A DNA stretch of 64,000 bases from Campylobacter sputorum (GTDB lineage: Bacteria > Campylobacterota > Campylobacteria > Campylobacterales > Campylobacteraceae), in the NCBI RefSeq assembly GCF_002220775.1, contig NZ_CP019685.1:868001-932000 (forward strand). The letters run 5' to 3'. Under the pieces are notes generated by a model, which was not told the DNA's origin, searched no databases, and saw only the letters and a list, made by a program, of their open reading frames with translations. The position numbers and the translations under genes are program-made. Numbering within the stretch: the stretch's first letter is position 1; each line of letters begins with the position of its first letter. Shown in pieces: positions 35,345 through 45,264 of this stretch.

Positions 35345-37233
35345 TTACACCCTAAATTTCCCAAGCTCATTATCAAGTTTAGAAGTCATATTTGATAGAT
35401 GTTCACTTGCACTTGCTATCTCTTCAACACTTCTAGCATTTGCACTTGTAATAGAATCAACTTCTTTTACTTTGTTTATGATATTTTTAATATTATTAGA
35501 AACCTCTTTATACTCTTTTACGCTTTGTATATTAGAGTTAATGCTTTCTTGTATTATAAGAGCGTTTTTATTTACTACATCTTCTAAACTTTTTGCATTT
35601 TCGGATAGATCTGTTATGTTTTTTGTAGATTCATCCATTTGAGAACTTGCATCATTAACAGATTGAACTACTAAATTTATAGTTGTGTTTATCTCATCTA
35701 AACTTTTTTGAGTTTTCTCAGCAAGTTTTCTAACTTCATCAGCAACTACAGCAAATCCTCTTCCTGCTTCTCCTGCACGTGCTGCTTCAATAGCAGCATT
35801 TAATGCTAAAAGATTTGTTTGATCTGATATATCATTTATAACAGTTAAAACAGTTTTAACTTCTTCTGTATTTCTACTTGTTTGATTTAGTTTTTTAGAT
35901 AGTTCAATTTCTTTTTGAGCTATATTACTTAATACATAGTTTAGTTTTACCATCTCATTTTTTATAGATTCAAGATTATCATTTGCTTTTGATAACTCTT
36001 TTGAATTCTCTTCAGCATGTTCAACTGAATTATTAATATTATTTAATATCTTTTCACCATCTTTTGTTACACTATTTACAACAGCACTTTCTTCTTCAAC
36101 TTTCTTTCCAACTGCAAGTGATGTTTGAGATAGTTCATTTGCAACAGAAGCGTTTTCAGAACTTGTTGCTTTTGAATTTATTATAAGAGTTTGAATTTTT
36201 TGTATGAATGTATTTACATCTTTACCAATCTTAGCTATCTCATCTTTGCCATTAATCTCAACTCTTTTTGTAAGATCACCTTCTCCAACTGCTAAATCTT
36301 TTATCATAAGTCCTAAACGGTTTAGAGGTTTGAAGAGGATATATAGTAGAAATATAATTATTGCTAAAGATATTACTATGCTAAATATACTTAATATAAG
36401 AGAATTTCTAAATGTAGAATTTATCTCTTCATATGCTATTTCTTCATCTATCTCAGCTGCAACTTTCCAACCTGTTTTGTTAATAGTGTCAAAAATAAGC
36501 ATTTTTGACTTACCATCTAATTTGTATTTTAATACACCTTTTTCTTGTTGATACATCTGATCTATGATTGATTTTATCTCAGGATAAGTTTCTACTAGTT
36601 TTTTACCAACTATTTTTTCATCAGGGTAGCCTAAAATTAAGCCATTTTTATCTAAGAAATACGCTCTACCGCCAGAAATTTCTATTGATTTTGCACGATT
36701 AGTGATTGTATCAAGAGATATATCAGTACTTAAAACACCAATTAATTTTGATGATTTATTAACTGGTGCAGTTACCGATATAACCAATCTTTTAGCTCCA
36801 GCATCTTCATAAACATCTGTAATAACTGACTTTTGAGCATTTTTTGTTGCAACATACCAGCCTCTTTTAGTAGGATTAAAACTAGCTGGTGGTATCCATC
36901 CAGAACTCACTATATAATCTAAATTTTCATAGCCAACAAATGTTCCAATCGCTCTTATTGTATCTTTATTTGTAATAAGATGATCCATTATTACATCCCT
37001 TTGGGATGATTCAAATTTACTTATTGTTTTAGCAGTAACATCTAAAGAATTTTCAATATTATTAAGCCAATTCTGAGCGTAATTTTTGTTGTTTTCTACT
37101 ATTAAAGAAAGATCTGCAAGTTATTTTTCTCTGTATGTTTTTTGGTATTTATATAACTAAATATACTAAATATGCCATACCCCAAAACAAGTAAAATACC
37201 TAAAATTAGGTAAATTTTCTGTTTAAAACCCAT
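35345..37233 (-). pseudogene. Transmembrane chemoreceptor (dCache-type) with a frameshift near the N-terminus
   Basis: From ATG 37233 the frame gives a signal anchor (QKIYLILGILLVLGYGIFSI) and stops after about 44 codons; a one-base deletion near 37119-37124 separates it from the frame that runs [19 protein letters not shown] and on into the 547-codon open part. The joined protein would have a periplasmic double-Cache sensor, a second membrane helix (about residue 200 of the open part), a HAMP domain and the signalling tip [21 protein letters not shown]. As it stands it lacks the first membrane anchor. A sequencing error cannot be excluded. Confidence 0.7.
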
Positions 37234-37386
37234 TTAAATACTCCTTAAATTTTAATAACGAAATTTATTTCTCAATTTTATCAAAAAAAATACAAAATAC
37301 TTAAAAATATTTATATAAAATCTAAATTAATCAAAAAATTAATAAATTTTGATAAAATTTATAAATCAAAAAATAAAGAAATTTAA

Positions 37387-38730
37387 ATGGCAAAAACAAA
37401 AACAACAATATTTGAGTGTGAGCATTGTGGTAATCAACAAAACAGATGGCTTGGAAAATGCCCTGAATGTGGTTCTTTTAATAGTTTTATAGAGTTAAAA
37501 GCAGATCAAATAAAAGCTTTAAAAGAAATTTCTAAAATTCATATTAACACTTCAAAAGCAAAACCTATCAGTGAAGTTGAGATAGAAAAAATTTCAAGAC
37601 TTAGCACAGAAGATGAAGAACTTGATTTAGTTTTAGGAGGAGGTGTTGTAGAGGGGTCTTTGGTGCTTATTGGCGGAAGTCCTGGGATTGGAAAATCGAC
37701 CTTGCTTTTAAAAATAGCTTCAAATTTAAGCAAAAATGATAGAAAAGTTTTATATATAAGTGGCGAAGAAAGCCAGAGTCAAATTAAAATGCGTGCACAA
37801 AGACTAAATGCTATAAATCAAAATCTATTTTTATTAACAGAAATTTGCCTTGAAAATATCAAATCTGAGCTAGCAAATAAAGAGTATAAAATTATAGTAG
37901 TTGATAGCATTCAAACGCTTTATAGCGAAAATATAAGCTCAGCTCCTGGAAGCGTTTCACAAGTAAGAGAAATTACATTTGAGTTAATGCGTATAGCAAA
38001 AGAACAAAACATATGCATTTTTATCATTGGACACATAACAAAAGAAGGTAGTATTGCAGGACCAAGAGTGCTTGAACATATGGTTGATGTTGTGCTATAT
38101 TTCGAAGGAGATGCAAGTAAAGAACTTAGAATATTAAGGGGATTTAAAAACAGATTTGGTTCAACTAGTGAAGTTGGGATTTTTGAGATGGTCAAAAACG
38201 GCTTAATACCAGCAAAAAATATATCTAGTAAATTTTTCACAAAAGGTAAAGCAATAAGTGGAAGTGCTCTAACTGTCATAATGGAGGGCTCTCGTCCATT
38301 AGTAGTAGAAATTCAAGCTTTGGTTTGTGAAAGTTCATACCCAAAAAGAAGCTCAACAGGATATGATAGAAACAGACTTGATATGATATTAGCTTTACTT
38401 GAGAGAAAAATAGAACTTCCTTTGGGACACTATGATGTTTTTATAAATGTTATAGGCGGAGTTAAGATAAACGAAACAGCAGCTGATCTTGCCGTGGTTG
38501 CTGCAATAGTTAGTAGCTTTAAAAATAGACCAATAAGCAAAGAAACTATTTTTATAGGAGAAGTTAGTTTAAATGGAGAAATCAGAGATGTTTATAACTT
38601 AGATATAAGACTAAAAGAAGCAAGCATACAAAAATTTAAAAATGCTATAGCTCCGCTAAAAACAACATCTAATAACACAATAAAAACTTTCATAGCAAAA
38701 GAAATTAATCAAGTTTTAGACTGGATGTAA
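37387..38730 (+). CDS. radA: DNA repair protein RadA
   Basis: A 447-residue RecA-like branch-migration helicase. Order: zinc finger C-x2-C...C-x2-C (CEHCGNQQNRWLGKCPECGS, residues 10-29), Walker A GGSPGIGKST (about 97-106), the RadA-specific KNRFGST (about 255-261) and a C-terminal Lon-like domain. All key residues are present. It lies upstream of mnmG with 51 bp between. Confidence 0.96.
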   Translation: MAKTKTTIFECEHCGNQQNRWLGKCPECGSFNSFIELKADQIKALKEISKIHINTSKAKPISEVEIEKISRLSTEDEELDLVLGGGVVEGSLVLIGGSPGIGKSTLLLKIASNLSKNDRKVLYISGEESQSQIKMRAQRLNAINQNLFLLTEICLENIKSELANKEYKIIVVDSIQTLYSENISSAPGSVSQVREITFELMRIAKEQNICIFIIGHITKEGSIAGPRVLEHMVDVVLYFEGDASKELRILRGFKNRFGSTSEVGIFEMVKNGLIPAKNISSKFFTKGKAISGSALTVIMEGSRPLVVEIQALVCESSYPKRSSTGYDRNRLDMILALLERKIELPLGHYDVFINVIGGVKINETAADLAVVAAIVSSFKNRPISKETIFIGEVSLNGEIRDVYNLDIRLKEASIQKFKNAIAPLKTTSNNTIKTFIAKEINQVLDWM

Positions 38731-38781
38731 ATTTAATAAATTTTGTAGTATAATCTAAGTTTTTTAGAATAAGGGAAATTT

Positions 38782-40647
38782 ATGAATTATGATATAATCG
38801 TTATTGGTGGCGGTCATGCTGGAATAGAAGCTAGTATGGTAGCTGCAAATATGGGTAAAAAAACTCTTCTTATAACTATTTTAGCAGAACAAATAGGTGC
38901 AACAAGCTGTAATCCTGCAATAGGTGGACTTGCAAAAGGACATCTTGTAAAAGAAATTGATGCTCTTGGCGGAGTTATGGGACTTACAACTGATAAATGT
39001 GGTATACAATTTAGAGTATTAAATGAAAGTAAAGGACCAGCTGTTAGAGGCTCAAGAGCTCAAATAGATATGGATAGATATAGAGTTTATATGAGAAATT
39101 TACTTTTAAGTACCCCAAATTTATCAGTAACTCAAGAGATAGCAACCCAAATTTTAACTAAAAATAATGAAATAATAGGCATAAAAACTCATCTTAATAA
39201 TGTTTATAATACAACAAAACTAATCATAACAACAGGAACTTTCTTAAATGGATTAATCCATGTTGGATTTAACAAATTAAAAGCAGGAAGAGTTGGTGAG
39301 CTAGCTTCAACATCACTTTCAGACTCATTAAAATCACTCGGATTAAATATGGGTAGGTTAAAAACAGGAACTTGCCCTAGAGTATTAGCCTCAAGCATAG
39401 ATTTTTCTGTGTTAGAAAAACAATGCGGCGATGAAAAGATAAAACCTTTTAGTTTTAGAACTAAAAATTTTAATCCAACACAACTTCCTTGTTATATAGC
39501 TTATACAAACCAAACCACGCACGATATAATTCGCTCAAATTTTGATAGAGCTCCACTTTTTACCGGTCAAATCGAAGGTGTTGGTCCAAGATATTGTCCT
39601 AGCATAGAAGATAAAATAAATCGTTTTGCAAACAAAGAAAGACACCATCTTTTCATAGAACCACAAACAAAAGAAGCCACAGAATACTACATAAATGGCT
39701 TTTCAACAAGCCTTCCTTATGATGTGCAAGTTTCTATGCTTCACTCTGTTAAAGGCTTCGAAAATGCAGTAATTGTAAGACATGGATATGCTATAGAATA
39801 TGATTATGTAGATCCACTAGAGCTAACACACACGCTTGAGACTAAAAAGATAAAAGGACTTTATCTAGCAGGACAGATAAACGGAACAACTGGATACGAA
39901 GAAGCAGCCGCACAAGGTTTAATGGCTGGAATAAACGCTTCTCTAGCTTTGATGGATAAAGATGCTTTGGTTTTAAGAAGAGATGAGGCATATATAGGTG
40001 TTTTGATTGATGATTTGGTAACAAAAGGCACAAAAGAACCATATAGAATGTTTACAAGTAGAGCAGAATATCGCTTACTTTTAAGGGAAGATAACGCTCA
40101 TCTTAGACTCCATTCATACGGATATGAACTTGGCTTGATAGATGATGAAACATATCAAAAAACATTGCATTTAAAACAAAATTTAGAACAAGGTTTAAAT
40201 ATCCTTACAAATAAAATAATAACACCTACAAATGATGTAAATACATTTTTACAAAGCATAGACGAAGAAAAAATCAGCGATAAAATATCGCTTCAAAAAA
40301 TAGTTGCTAGAAAAACATTTACACTTGAGAAATTAAAAAAATTAGATCAATTTTTTGAAAATTTAGACGAAGAAAGTTTAGAACAAATTTTAACAGAAGC
40401 GAAGTATTATTTTTATATAAATATACAAAAAAAAGAAGTAGAGCGTATGAAAGATATGGTAAATATAAAAATTCCAGATAATTTTGACTTTAGAAGTGTT
40501 TCTGGACTTAGCAATGAAGTCGTTGAAAAACTCGAAAAATTCACTCCTCCTACGCTTTTTGCAGCAAGTGAGATAAGCGGCATTACTCCAGCAGCTATAG
40601 ACATACTTCAAATTTATATAAAGCTTTATAACAAAAGAAAGAAATAA
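38782..40647 (+). CDS. mnmG: tRNA uridine-5-carboxymethylaminomethyl(34) synthesis enzyme MnmG
   Basis: A 621-residue FAD enzyme that with MnmE modifies wobble uridine in tRNA. N-terminal FAD fold [17 protein letters not shown] (about residues 5-21), [14 protein letters not shown] (about 43-56), [10 protein letters not shown] (about 190-199) and [10 protein letters not shown] (about 370-379) are family signatures. GGGAAATTT precedes the ATG. Full length. Confidence 0.97.
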   Translation: MNYDIIVIGGGHAGIEASMVAANMGKKTLLITILAEQIGATSCNPAIGGLAKGHLVKEIDALGGVMGLTTDKCGIQFRVLNESKGPAVRGSRAQIDMDRYRVYMRNLLLSTPNLSVTQEIATQILTKNNEIIGIKTHLNNVYNTTKLIITTGTFLNGLIHVGFNKLKAGRVGELASTSLSDSLKSLGLNMGRLKTGTCPRVLASSIDFSVLEKQCGDEKIKPFSFRTKNFNPTQLPCYIAYTNQTTHDIIRSNFDRAPLFTGQIEGVGPRYCPSIEDKINRFANKERHHLFIEPQTKEATEYYINGFSTSLPYDVQVSMLHSVKGFENAVIVRHGYAIEYDYVDPLELTHTLETKKIKGLYLAGQINGTTGYEEAAAQGLMAGINASLALMDKDALVLRRDEAYIGVLIDDLVTKGTKEPYRMFTSRAEYRLLLREDNAHLRLHSYGYELGLIDDETYQKTLHLKQNLEQGLNILTNKIITPTNDVNTFLQSIDEEKISDKISLQKIVARKTFTLEKLKKLDQFFENLDEESLEQILTEAKYYFYINIQKKEVERMKDMVNIKIPDNFDFRSVSGLSNEVVEKLEKFTPPTLFAASEISGITPAAIDILQIYIKLYNKRKK

Positions 40648-40651
40648 AAAT

Positions 40652-40864
40652 ATGGATTATAGAAATTTAAAAAATCCTATTGTAATGAAAATAGTTGAAA
40701 ACGCCATAAAATTTGACAATGATTTGTTAAAAAACGAAGAAGTTGTAAAAATACTTTTAAAAAAAGAAAAAATGGAACTAAATGAAGATGAACAAAAACT
40801 TTTAGAAGAGATATTCGAAAAACTTCATTTAGCCAAAGACAACATACAGCTCAGTAAAAATTAG
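40652..40864 (+). CDS. Small acidic/basic helical protein of unknown function
   Basis: A 70-residue protein four bases downstream of mnmG, with even codon use and a charged helical sequence (LLKKEKMELNEDEQKLLEEI). No domain is recognised. Its stop overlaps the end of the convergent DUF4149 gene. Position suggests co-transcription with mnmG. Confidence 0.6.
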   Translation: MDYRNLKNPIVMKIVENAIKFDNDLLKNEEVVKILLKKEKMELNEDEQKLLEEIFEKLHLAKDNIQLSKN

Positions 40865-41349
40865 CACTTTTTAGATATGCAAGATAAACATGGAAATTTT
40901 ATAAAAAACAATATAACTTGCGCTATCATCATTATTTTCATTACAAGTTCGCTTGCACTATGAATTTGTTTAAACTGCTCATTTTGAGTAGCTTCTACTC
41001 CTATTTTTTGAGCTTGCAAAATATACTCAGTGAAATAAAACACAAAAGCTAAAGCTAAAACTAGTATAATAAAACTAAGTGCAAATGATGATACTTTCTT
41101 ATAAAAACTACTATCAAATTTTAAATTTATAATCTCATAAATAAAACTTATAGCACTAACGGCAAGCAAAACATAGTTGTATTTCACAAAAATATTACTC
41201 ATAAGCTGACCACTTTGAAAATGCGTTAAAACACCCTCGCCTATTATATTTTGTGGGAAAAATATAACTGGAGCTAAAAATGCACCAATTGACACCTCAA
41301 TACCTATAACCATAGCCAATAAAAAAAGATATATATTTAAAAATTTCAT
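40861..41349 (-). CDS. DUF4149-type four-helix membrane protein
   Basis: A 162-residue membrane protein with four hydrophobic helices (about residues 4-28, 56-74, 84-108, 133-152). The pattern FLAPVIFF near residue 24 and the short loop to FQSGQLMSNIF match DUF4149. Function unknown. Its start overlaps the acetyltransferase stop, so it is the last gene of a minus-strand operon (M48 protease, prmC, acetyltransferase, this gene). Confidence 0.75.
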   Translation of the reverse strand: MKFLNIYLFLLAMVIGIEVSIGAFLAPVIFFPQNIIGEGVLTHFQSGQLMSNIFVKYNYVLLAVSAISFIYEIINLKFDSSFYKKVSSFALSFIILVLALAFVFYFTEYILQAQKIGVEATQNEQFKQIHSASELVMKIMMIAQVILFFIKFPCLSCISKKC

Positions 41350-41828
41350 TTTTTTCCTTTGTTTAACAAGTTGTCAAAATCATCTTCACAAAGCCTATAT
41401 TTTCTCCATATTTTCAGATGTTTTGCACCTAATTTTTCATAAAAATTTATGCCAAGTTCATTTGTATTAAGACAGTCCCAATCAATTCTGCCAAATCCAT
41501 TATCTTTACAAATTTGTATAAGTTTAGAAAAAATACTCTTTGCAATTCCTTGATTTCTAAATTTAGGACAAACATATAGATCTTCTAAGAAAATTCCAGC
41601 TTTGCCTAAAAAAGTTGAAAATGTAATAAAATAAAAAGCATAAGCTACCATTTTACCATCTATTATACAAACTAAACACTTTGCATAATTTTTTTCAAAT
41701 ATATTTTTTTTAAACTCAATTTTATTAAATTTTATCTCATCGCTAAGATTTTCATACTCTGCAAGTTCATCTATAAGTATCAACAACTCATCAAATTCAG
41801 CTTCTTTTATCTCTCTTATTTCAAACAT
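41346..41828 (-). CDS. GNAT-family N-acetyltransferase
   Basis: A 160-residue acetyltransferase. LEDLYVCPKFRNQGIAKSIF (about residues 79-98) holds the acetyl-CoA motif (R-N-Q-G-I-A) and NTNELGINFYEKLGAKHLK (about 121-139) the C-terminal family block. Closest in style to spermine/diamine acetyltransferases, but the substrate is not known. ATG 41828 was chosen, with AAGGAGATAAA directly before; the frame opens further upstream without a signal. Confidence 0.88.
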   Translation of the reverse strand: MFEIREIKEAEFDELLILIDELAEYENLSDEIKFNKIEFKKNIFEKNYAKCLVCIIDGKMVAYAFYFITFSTFLGKAGIFLEDLYVCPKFRNQGIAKSIFSKLIQICKDNGFGRIDWDCLNTNELGINFYEKLGAKHLKIWRKYRLCEDDFDNLLNKGKK

Positions 41829-41829
41829 T

Positions 41830-42618
41830 TTATCTCCTTGCAACAAATCCTCTATCAAATCCAGCTAAATCTTTATAAAACTCAGCTTTAAATCCGAATT
41901 TTATTAGTTTTTCTTCTAAAGATTTTTTTTGATCATAGCCCATTTCACAAGCTAAAAAATTTGTCCTATTTGCAGAAATTTCTACAATTTTATGCAAAAT
42001 TTCATCTCCAATTTCGCCTCCAATTAATGCTTCTTTTGGCTCATTTAAAACCCATTTATCAAGTTTGTATGAGTTTGATATATAAGGCGGATTTGATATA
42101 ATAACATCAAAATTTCCGCTAATTCCATCAAGCAAAGATGTATTTACAAACTCAACATTTGCACCATGAGTTTTTGCATTAAAAATAGCAACCTCAAGTG
42201 CTATTTTACTGATATCTGTTGCGATAATACTAGCATTTTTAAGATTTTTTGCAAGGATTATAGATATAATGCCAGATCCAAAACCTATCTCACAAATTCT
42301 AGGTGAGTTTATTTTTGAGAGTAAATTTATAGCTTTTTGTATCAAAATTTCTGTTTCAAATCTAGGTATCAAAACACCTTTTTTAACAAAAAAATTTAAA
42401 CCATAAAACTCACAACTATTAGTTATATATTCTAGTGGTTCGCCGTTAGCATATCTTTTTATGAGTTTTATATAACCATCTTCGTCTTCTATAATTGTAT
42501 TTGAATTTAAAAAAATCTCTTCAAAATTCAATTTTGTATGAAATTTCATAAGTTCTTTTGCTATAAAACTAGAATCTGTTAAATTCTCGCCTATTTTCAA
42601 AAGCTCTGAAATTTTCAA
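41830..42618 (-). CDS. prmC: Peptide chain release factor N5-glutamine methyltransferase
   Basis: A 262-residue SAM enzyme that methylates the GGQ glutamine of RF1/RF2. IGFGSGIISIILA (about residues 112-124) is the SAM motif and ISNPPYI (about 175-181) is the catalytic NPPY signature. The N-terminal helical RF-binding domain is present. ATGA overlap with the M48 gene upstream. Confidence 0.95.
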   Translation of the reverse strand: MKISELLKIGENLTDSSFIAKELMKFHTKLNFEEIFLNSNTIIEDEDGYIKLIKRYANGEPLEYITNSCEFYGLNFFVKKGVLIPRFETEILIQKAINLLSKINSPRICEIGFGSGIISIILAKNLKNASIIATDISKIALEVAIFNAKTHGANVEFVNTSLLDGISGNFDVIISNPPYISNSYKLDKWVLNEPKEALIGGEIGDEILHKIVEISANRTNFLACEMGYDQKKSLEEKLIKFGFKAEFYKDLAGFDRGFVARR

Positions 42619-43835
42619 CTCTCTAGCCTACTTATGCGTTCATAAAGCGTTGGATGAGAGTGATAAATAGCAGAGTAAAGTTTATGTGATATAGGAAAAG
42701 CTTTATTTTCACTACCAAGTTTTTTAAGTGCATTTATCATATCATTTTTACTTTTCATATTTGCACCAAATTCATCTGCATTAAACTCATTATTTCTACT
42801 AAGTTTTGATATGATTGGCTCAAAGATAGCCGATAATACAGGCGAAAAAAGTAAAAATACTATTATAATTCCAACTCCGTCATCAACAATACCAAGTGAG
42901 TTTATAATAGAATTTGGAATATGAGAAAAAACAAAAAACATAACAAAAATCATAAAACAAGAAATTGTAAGCATTTTTAATATATCTTTGTGTTTAAAAT
43001 GTCCAAGTTCGTGTCCTAAAACAGCTAAAATTTCCTCTTTTGATAATTTTGCAATAAGAGTATCAAACAAAACAACTCTTTTTGTAGAACCAAGACCGCC
43101 AAAATATGCATTTAATCTAGCATCCCTTTTGCTAGCATCCAAAACAAAAACGCCCTTACTTTTAAATCCGCAACTTTGTAAAAGTGAGTTTATAGATGAG
43201 CTTAAATTCTCATCTTGCAATGGTTTTATCTTATTAAAAATAGGTGCTATTAAAGTAGGATAAATAAGCTGAATGATGAGTAAAATCACAAAACTAGCCA
43301 CAAATGCCCATATCCACCAAGAAGAGTCAAGTGTTTTAAAACACCATAATATCATAGCAATAAAAAGTCCTCCAAAAACAATAAGTAAAAGAAGTGATTT
43401 TATATTATCTTTTATAAAAAGCATTGGAGTTGTTTTGGAAAATCCTAGTTTTTTGTCTTTTACAAAAGTTCTATAAATTTCAAGTGGTAAAGTAAGTAGA
43501 GTGCTAATTATCAAAAAAGATAAAATATAAAGTGTCCCACCCAAAATAGAAATTTGATCTTTTATGAATATATTTAAGATATTTAGTCCAAAAAAAAGCC
43601 AAAAAATTATCATTGCAAACGAATAAATACTCTCTATTATAGAGAATTTTTGATTTATTATAGCCGTATTTCCAGCTTTTTTATAATCATACTCATTAAG
43701 AACCACTGGATTTTTATTAATATTTTCTTTTATAAAATTTATCTCTAAAGTTGAAAGATAAATTTTATAAATCGTATATGCAGTGTATATAAAAATTAAA
43801 GCAAAAAACACTATTTTTCTCCATTTTTTAGGCAA
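42615..43835 (-). CDS. M48-family membrane metalloprotease (Ste24/HtpX-like)
   Basis: A 406-residue integral membrane zinc protease. VLGHELGHFKHKD (about residues 273-285) has the HExxH site; FNADEFGANM (about 351-360) supplies the third ligand, as in CAAX protease 1. Seven or so membrane helices. The frame begins at TTG 43835, without a strong ribosome-binding site, so the start is uncertain by some codons. Likely role: membrane protein quality control. Confidence 0.88.
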   Translation of the reverse strand: MPKKWRKIVFFALIFIYTAYTIYKIYLSTLEINFIKENINKNPVVLNEYDYKKAGNTAIINQKFSIIESIYSFAMIIFWLFFGLNILNIFIKDQISILGGTLYILSFLIISTLLTLPLEIYRTFVKDKKLGFSKTTPMLFIKDNIKSLLLLIVFGGLFIAMILWCFKTLDSSWWIWAFVASFVILLIIQLIYPTLIAPIFNKIKPLQDENLSSSINSLLQSCGFKSKGVFVLDASKRDARLNAYFGGLGSTKRVVLFDTLIAKLSKEEILAVLGHELGHFKHKDILKMLTISCFMIFVMFFVFSHIPNSIINSLGIVDDGVGIIIVFLLFSPVLSAIFEPIISKLSRNNEFNADEFGANMKSKNDMINALKKLGSENKAFPISHKLYSAIYHSHPTLYERISRLES

Positions 43836-43866
43836 TAGTATCTAAATTTGATAAATAGTTTTAAAA

Positions 43867-45246
43867 TCATTTTAAAAAGTTATCATAAAAACTACTAAAA
43901 AATACAATAATTATCAAAATAGGTATAATAAATTTAATATAAAAAAACCAAATATTAACAACCCTTAAGCTAAATTTTGTACCAAGTAAAACTTCTGCTT
44001 TAGCCTCATCTTTTAAAACCCAACCAACAAAAATAGCACACAAAAGCGATGTTAAAATAAAAAATATCGTAGCACTTATAGTATCAAACGCGTCAAATAT
44101 ATTTTTTCCAAATATACTTATATGATCTAAAATATTTGTAGCCATTAACGATGGCAAATTTCCAAATACAAAAATTCCACCCAAAACTAAAGCAATAGAG
44201 TTATTTCTCGAAATTTTTGTTTTTTCACAAATAGAAGTAATCAAAACCTCATAAATAGGCAAAGATGTAGTAAGTGCTGCTATCATTAAAAGTGAAAAAA
44301 ACGCAACAGCAAAAAAATTACTAAAAATCATATTTGAAAACACAATGGGTAAACTTTTGAAAACCAAACTTGGTCCACTGTCAGGTGAAAGACCAAAACT
44401 AAATAAAGACGGAAATATCATAAAACCAGCAATAACTGCTATAACTGTATTTAAAATACCTGTTGCTACAGATGTTTTTATAAGATCTATGTCTTTTTTT
44501 AGATAACTAGACATTGTTATCATAACACCAAAACCTAAAGAAAGTGCGAAAAATACTTGACCTAAAACATCTACAAAAAGTTTTAGTGTGATTTTTGAAA
44601 AATCAGGTGTTAAATAAAATTTAATGCCATCCATTGCACCATCTAAAGTTATATTTCCTAAAACCATAACAATCATAAGTAAAAACAGAATTGGCATAAG
44701 AATTTTTGCCGCATTTTCTGTACCTCTTACAGCTCCAAATTTAAGTATAAAAAAGTTTATCAAAACAAAAATAGCAGTAGATATAGTTATAGCAAATGGA
44801 TTACTAACTATATTTTTTTCATAAAAATCTATGGTAAGCTCTTTACTAATAACTCCATTTGATAGATTAAAGTCTCCAAAAATTATAGAGTAAATATACT
44901 CTAAAACCCAGCCACCTATAACCATATAGTAAGCCATTATTCCAAATGCACCAAGCAAACCCATATATCCAGCTATCTTCCAAAGCTTAGATATATTTTT
45001 GCCATTTGCTTGACCGCCAAACGCATCAACTGCATTTACACGAAGCCTTCTACCTATGGCGTTTTCAACAAGTATCATTGGGATACCAATTAAAATCATT
45101 GCTATACAAAAAACTAGCACATAAGCTCCACCACCATTTAATCCTGTAAGGTATGGAAAACGCCAAGTACAACCAAAACCAACAGTTGCACCAGCAACTG
45201 CTAAAATATAAGTAAATTGGGAACTCCAAGTTTGTCTATGTTTCAT
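43867..45246 (-). CDS. Sodium-dependent transporter, NSS (SNF) family
   Basis: A 459-residue sodium symporter for amino acids or related solutes. GATVGFGCTWRFPYLTGLNG (about residues 19-38) is the family's sodium-binding first helix with the unwound middle. Ten to twelve helices follow. Substrate cannot be told. It is 18 bp downstream of rpoD on the same strand. Confidence 0.92.
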   Translation of the reverse strand: MKHRQTWSSQFTYILAVAGATVGFGCTWRFPYLTGLNGGGAYVLVFCIAMILIGIPMILVENAIGRRLRVNAVDAFGGQANGKNISKLWKIAGYMGLLGAFGIMAYYMVIGGWVLEYIYSIIFGDFNLSNGVISKELTIDFYEKNIVSNPFAITISTAIFVLINFFILKFGAVRGTENAAKILMPILFLLMIVMVLGNITLDGAMDGIKFYLTPDFSKITLKLFVDVLGQVFFALSLGFGVMITMSSYLKKDIDLIKTSVATGILNTVIAVIAGFMIFPSLFSFGLSPDSGPSLVFKSLPIVFSNMIFSNFFAVAFFSLLMIAALTTSLPIYEVLITSICEKTKISRNNSIALVLGGIFVFGNLPSLMATNILDHISIFGKNIFDAFDTISATIFFILTSLLCAIFVGWVLKDEAKAEVLLGTKFSLRVVNIWFFYIKFIIPILIIIVFFSSFYDNFLK

Positions 45247-45264
45247 ATCATTACTTTTAAATAA

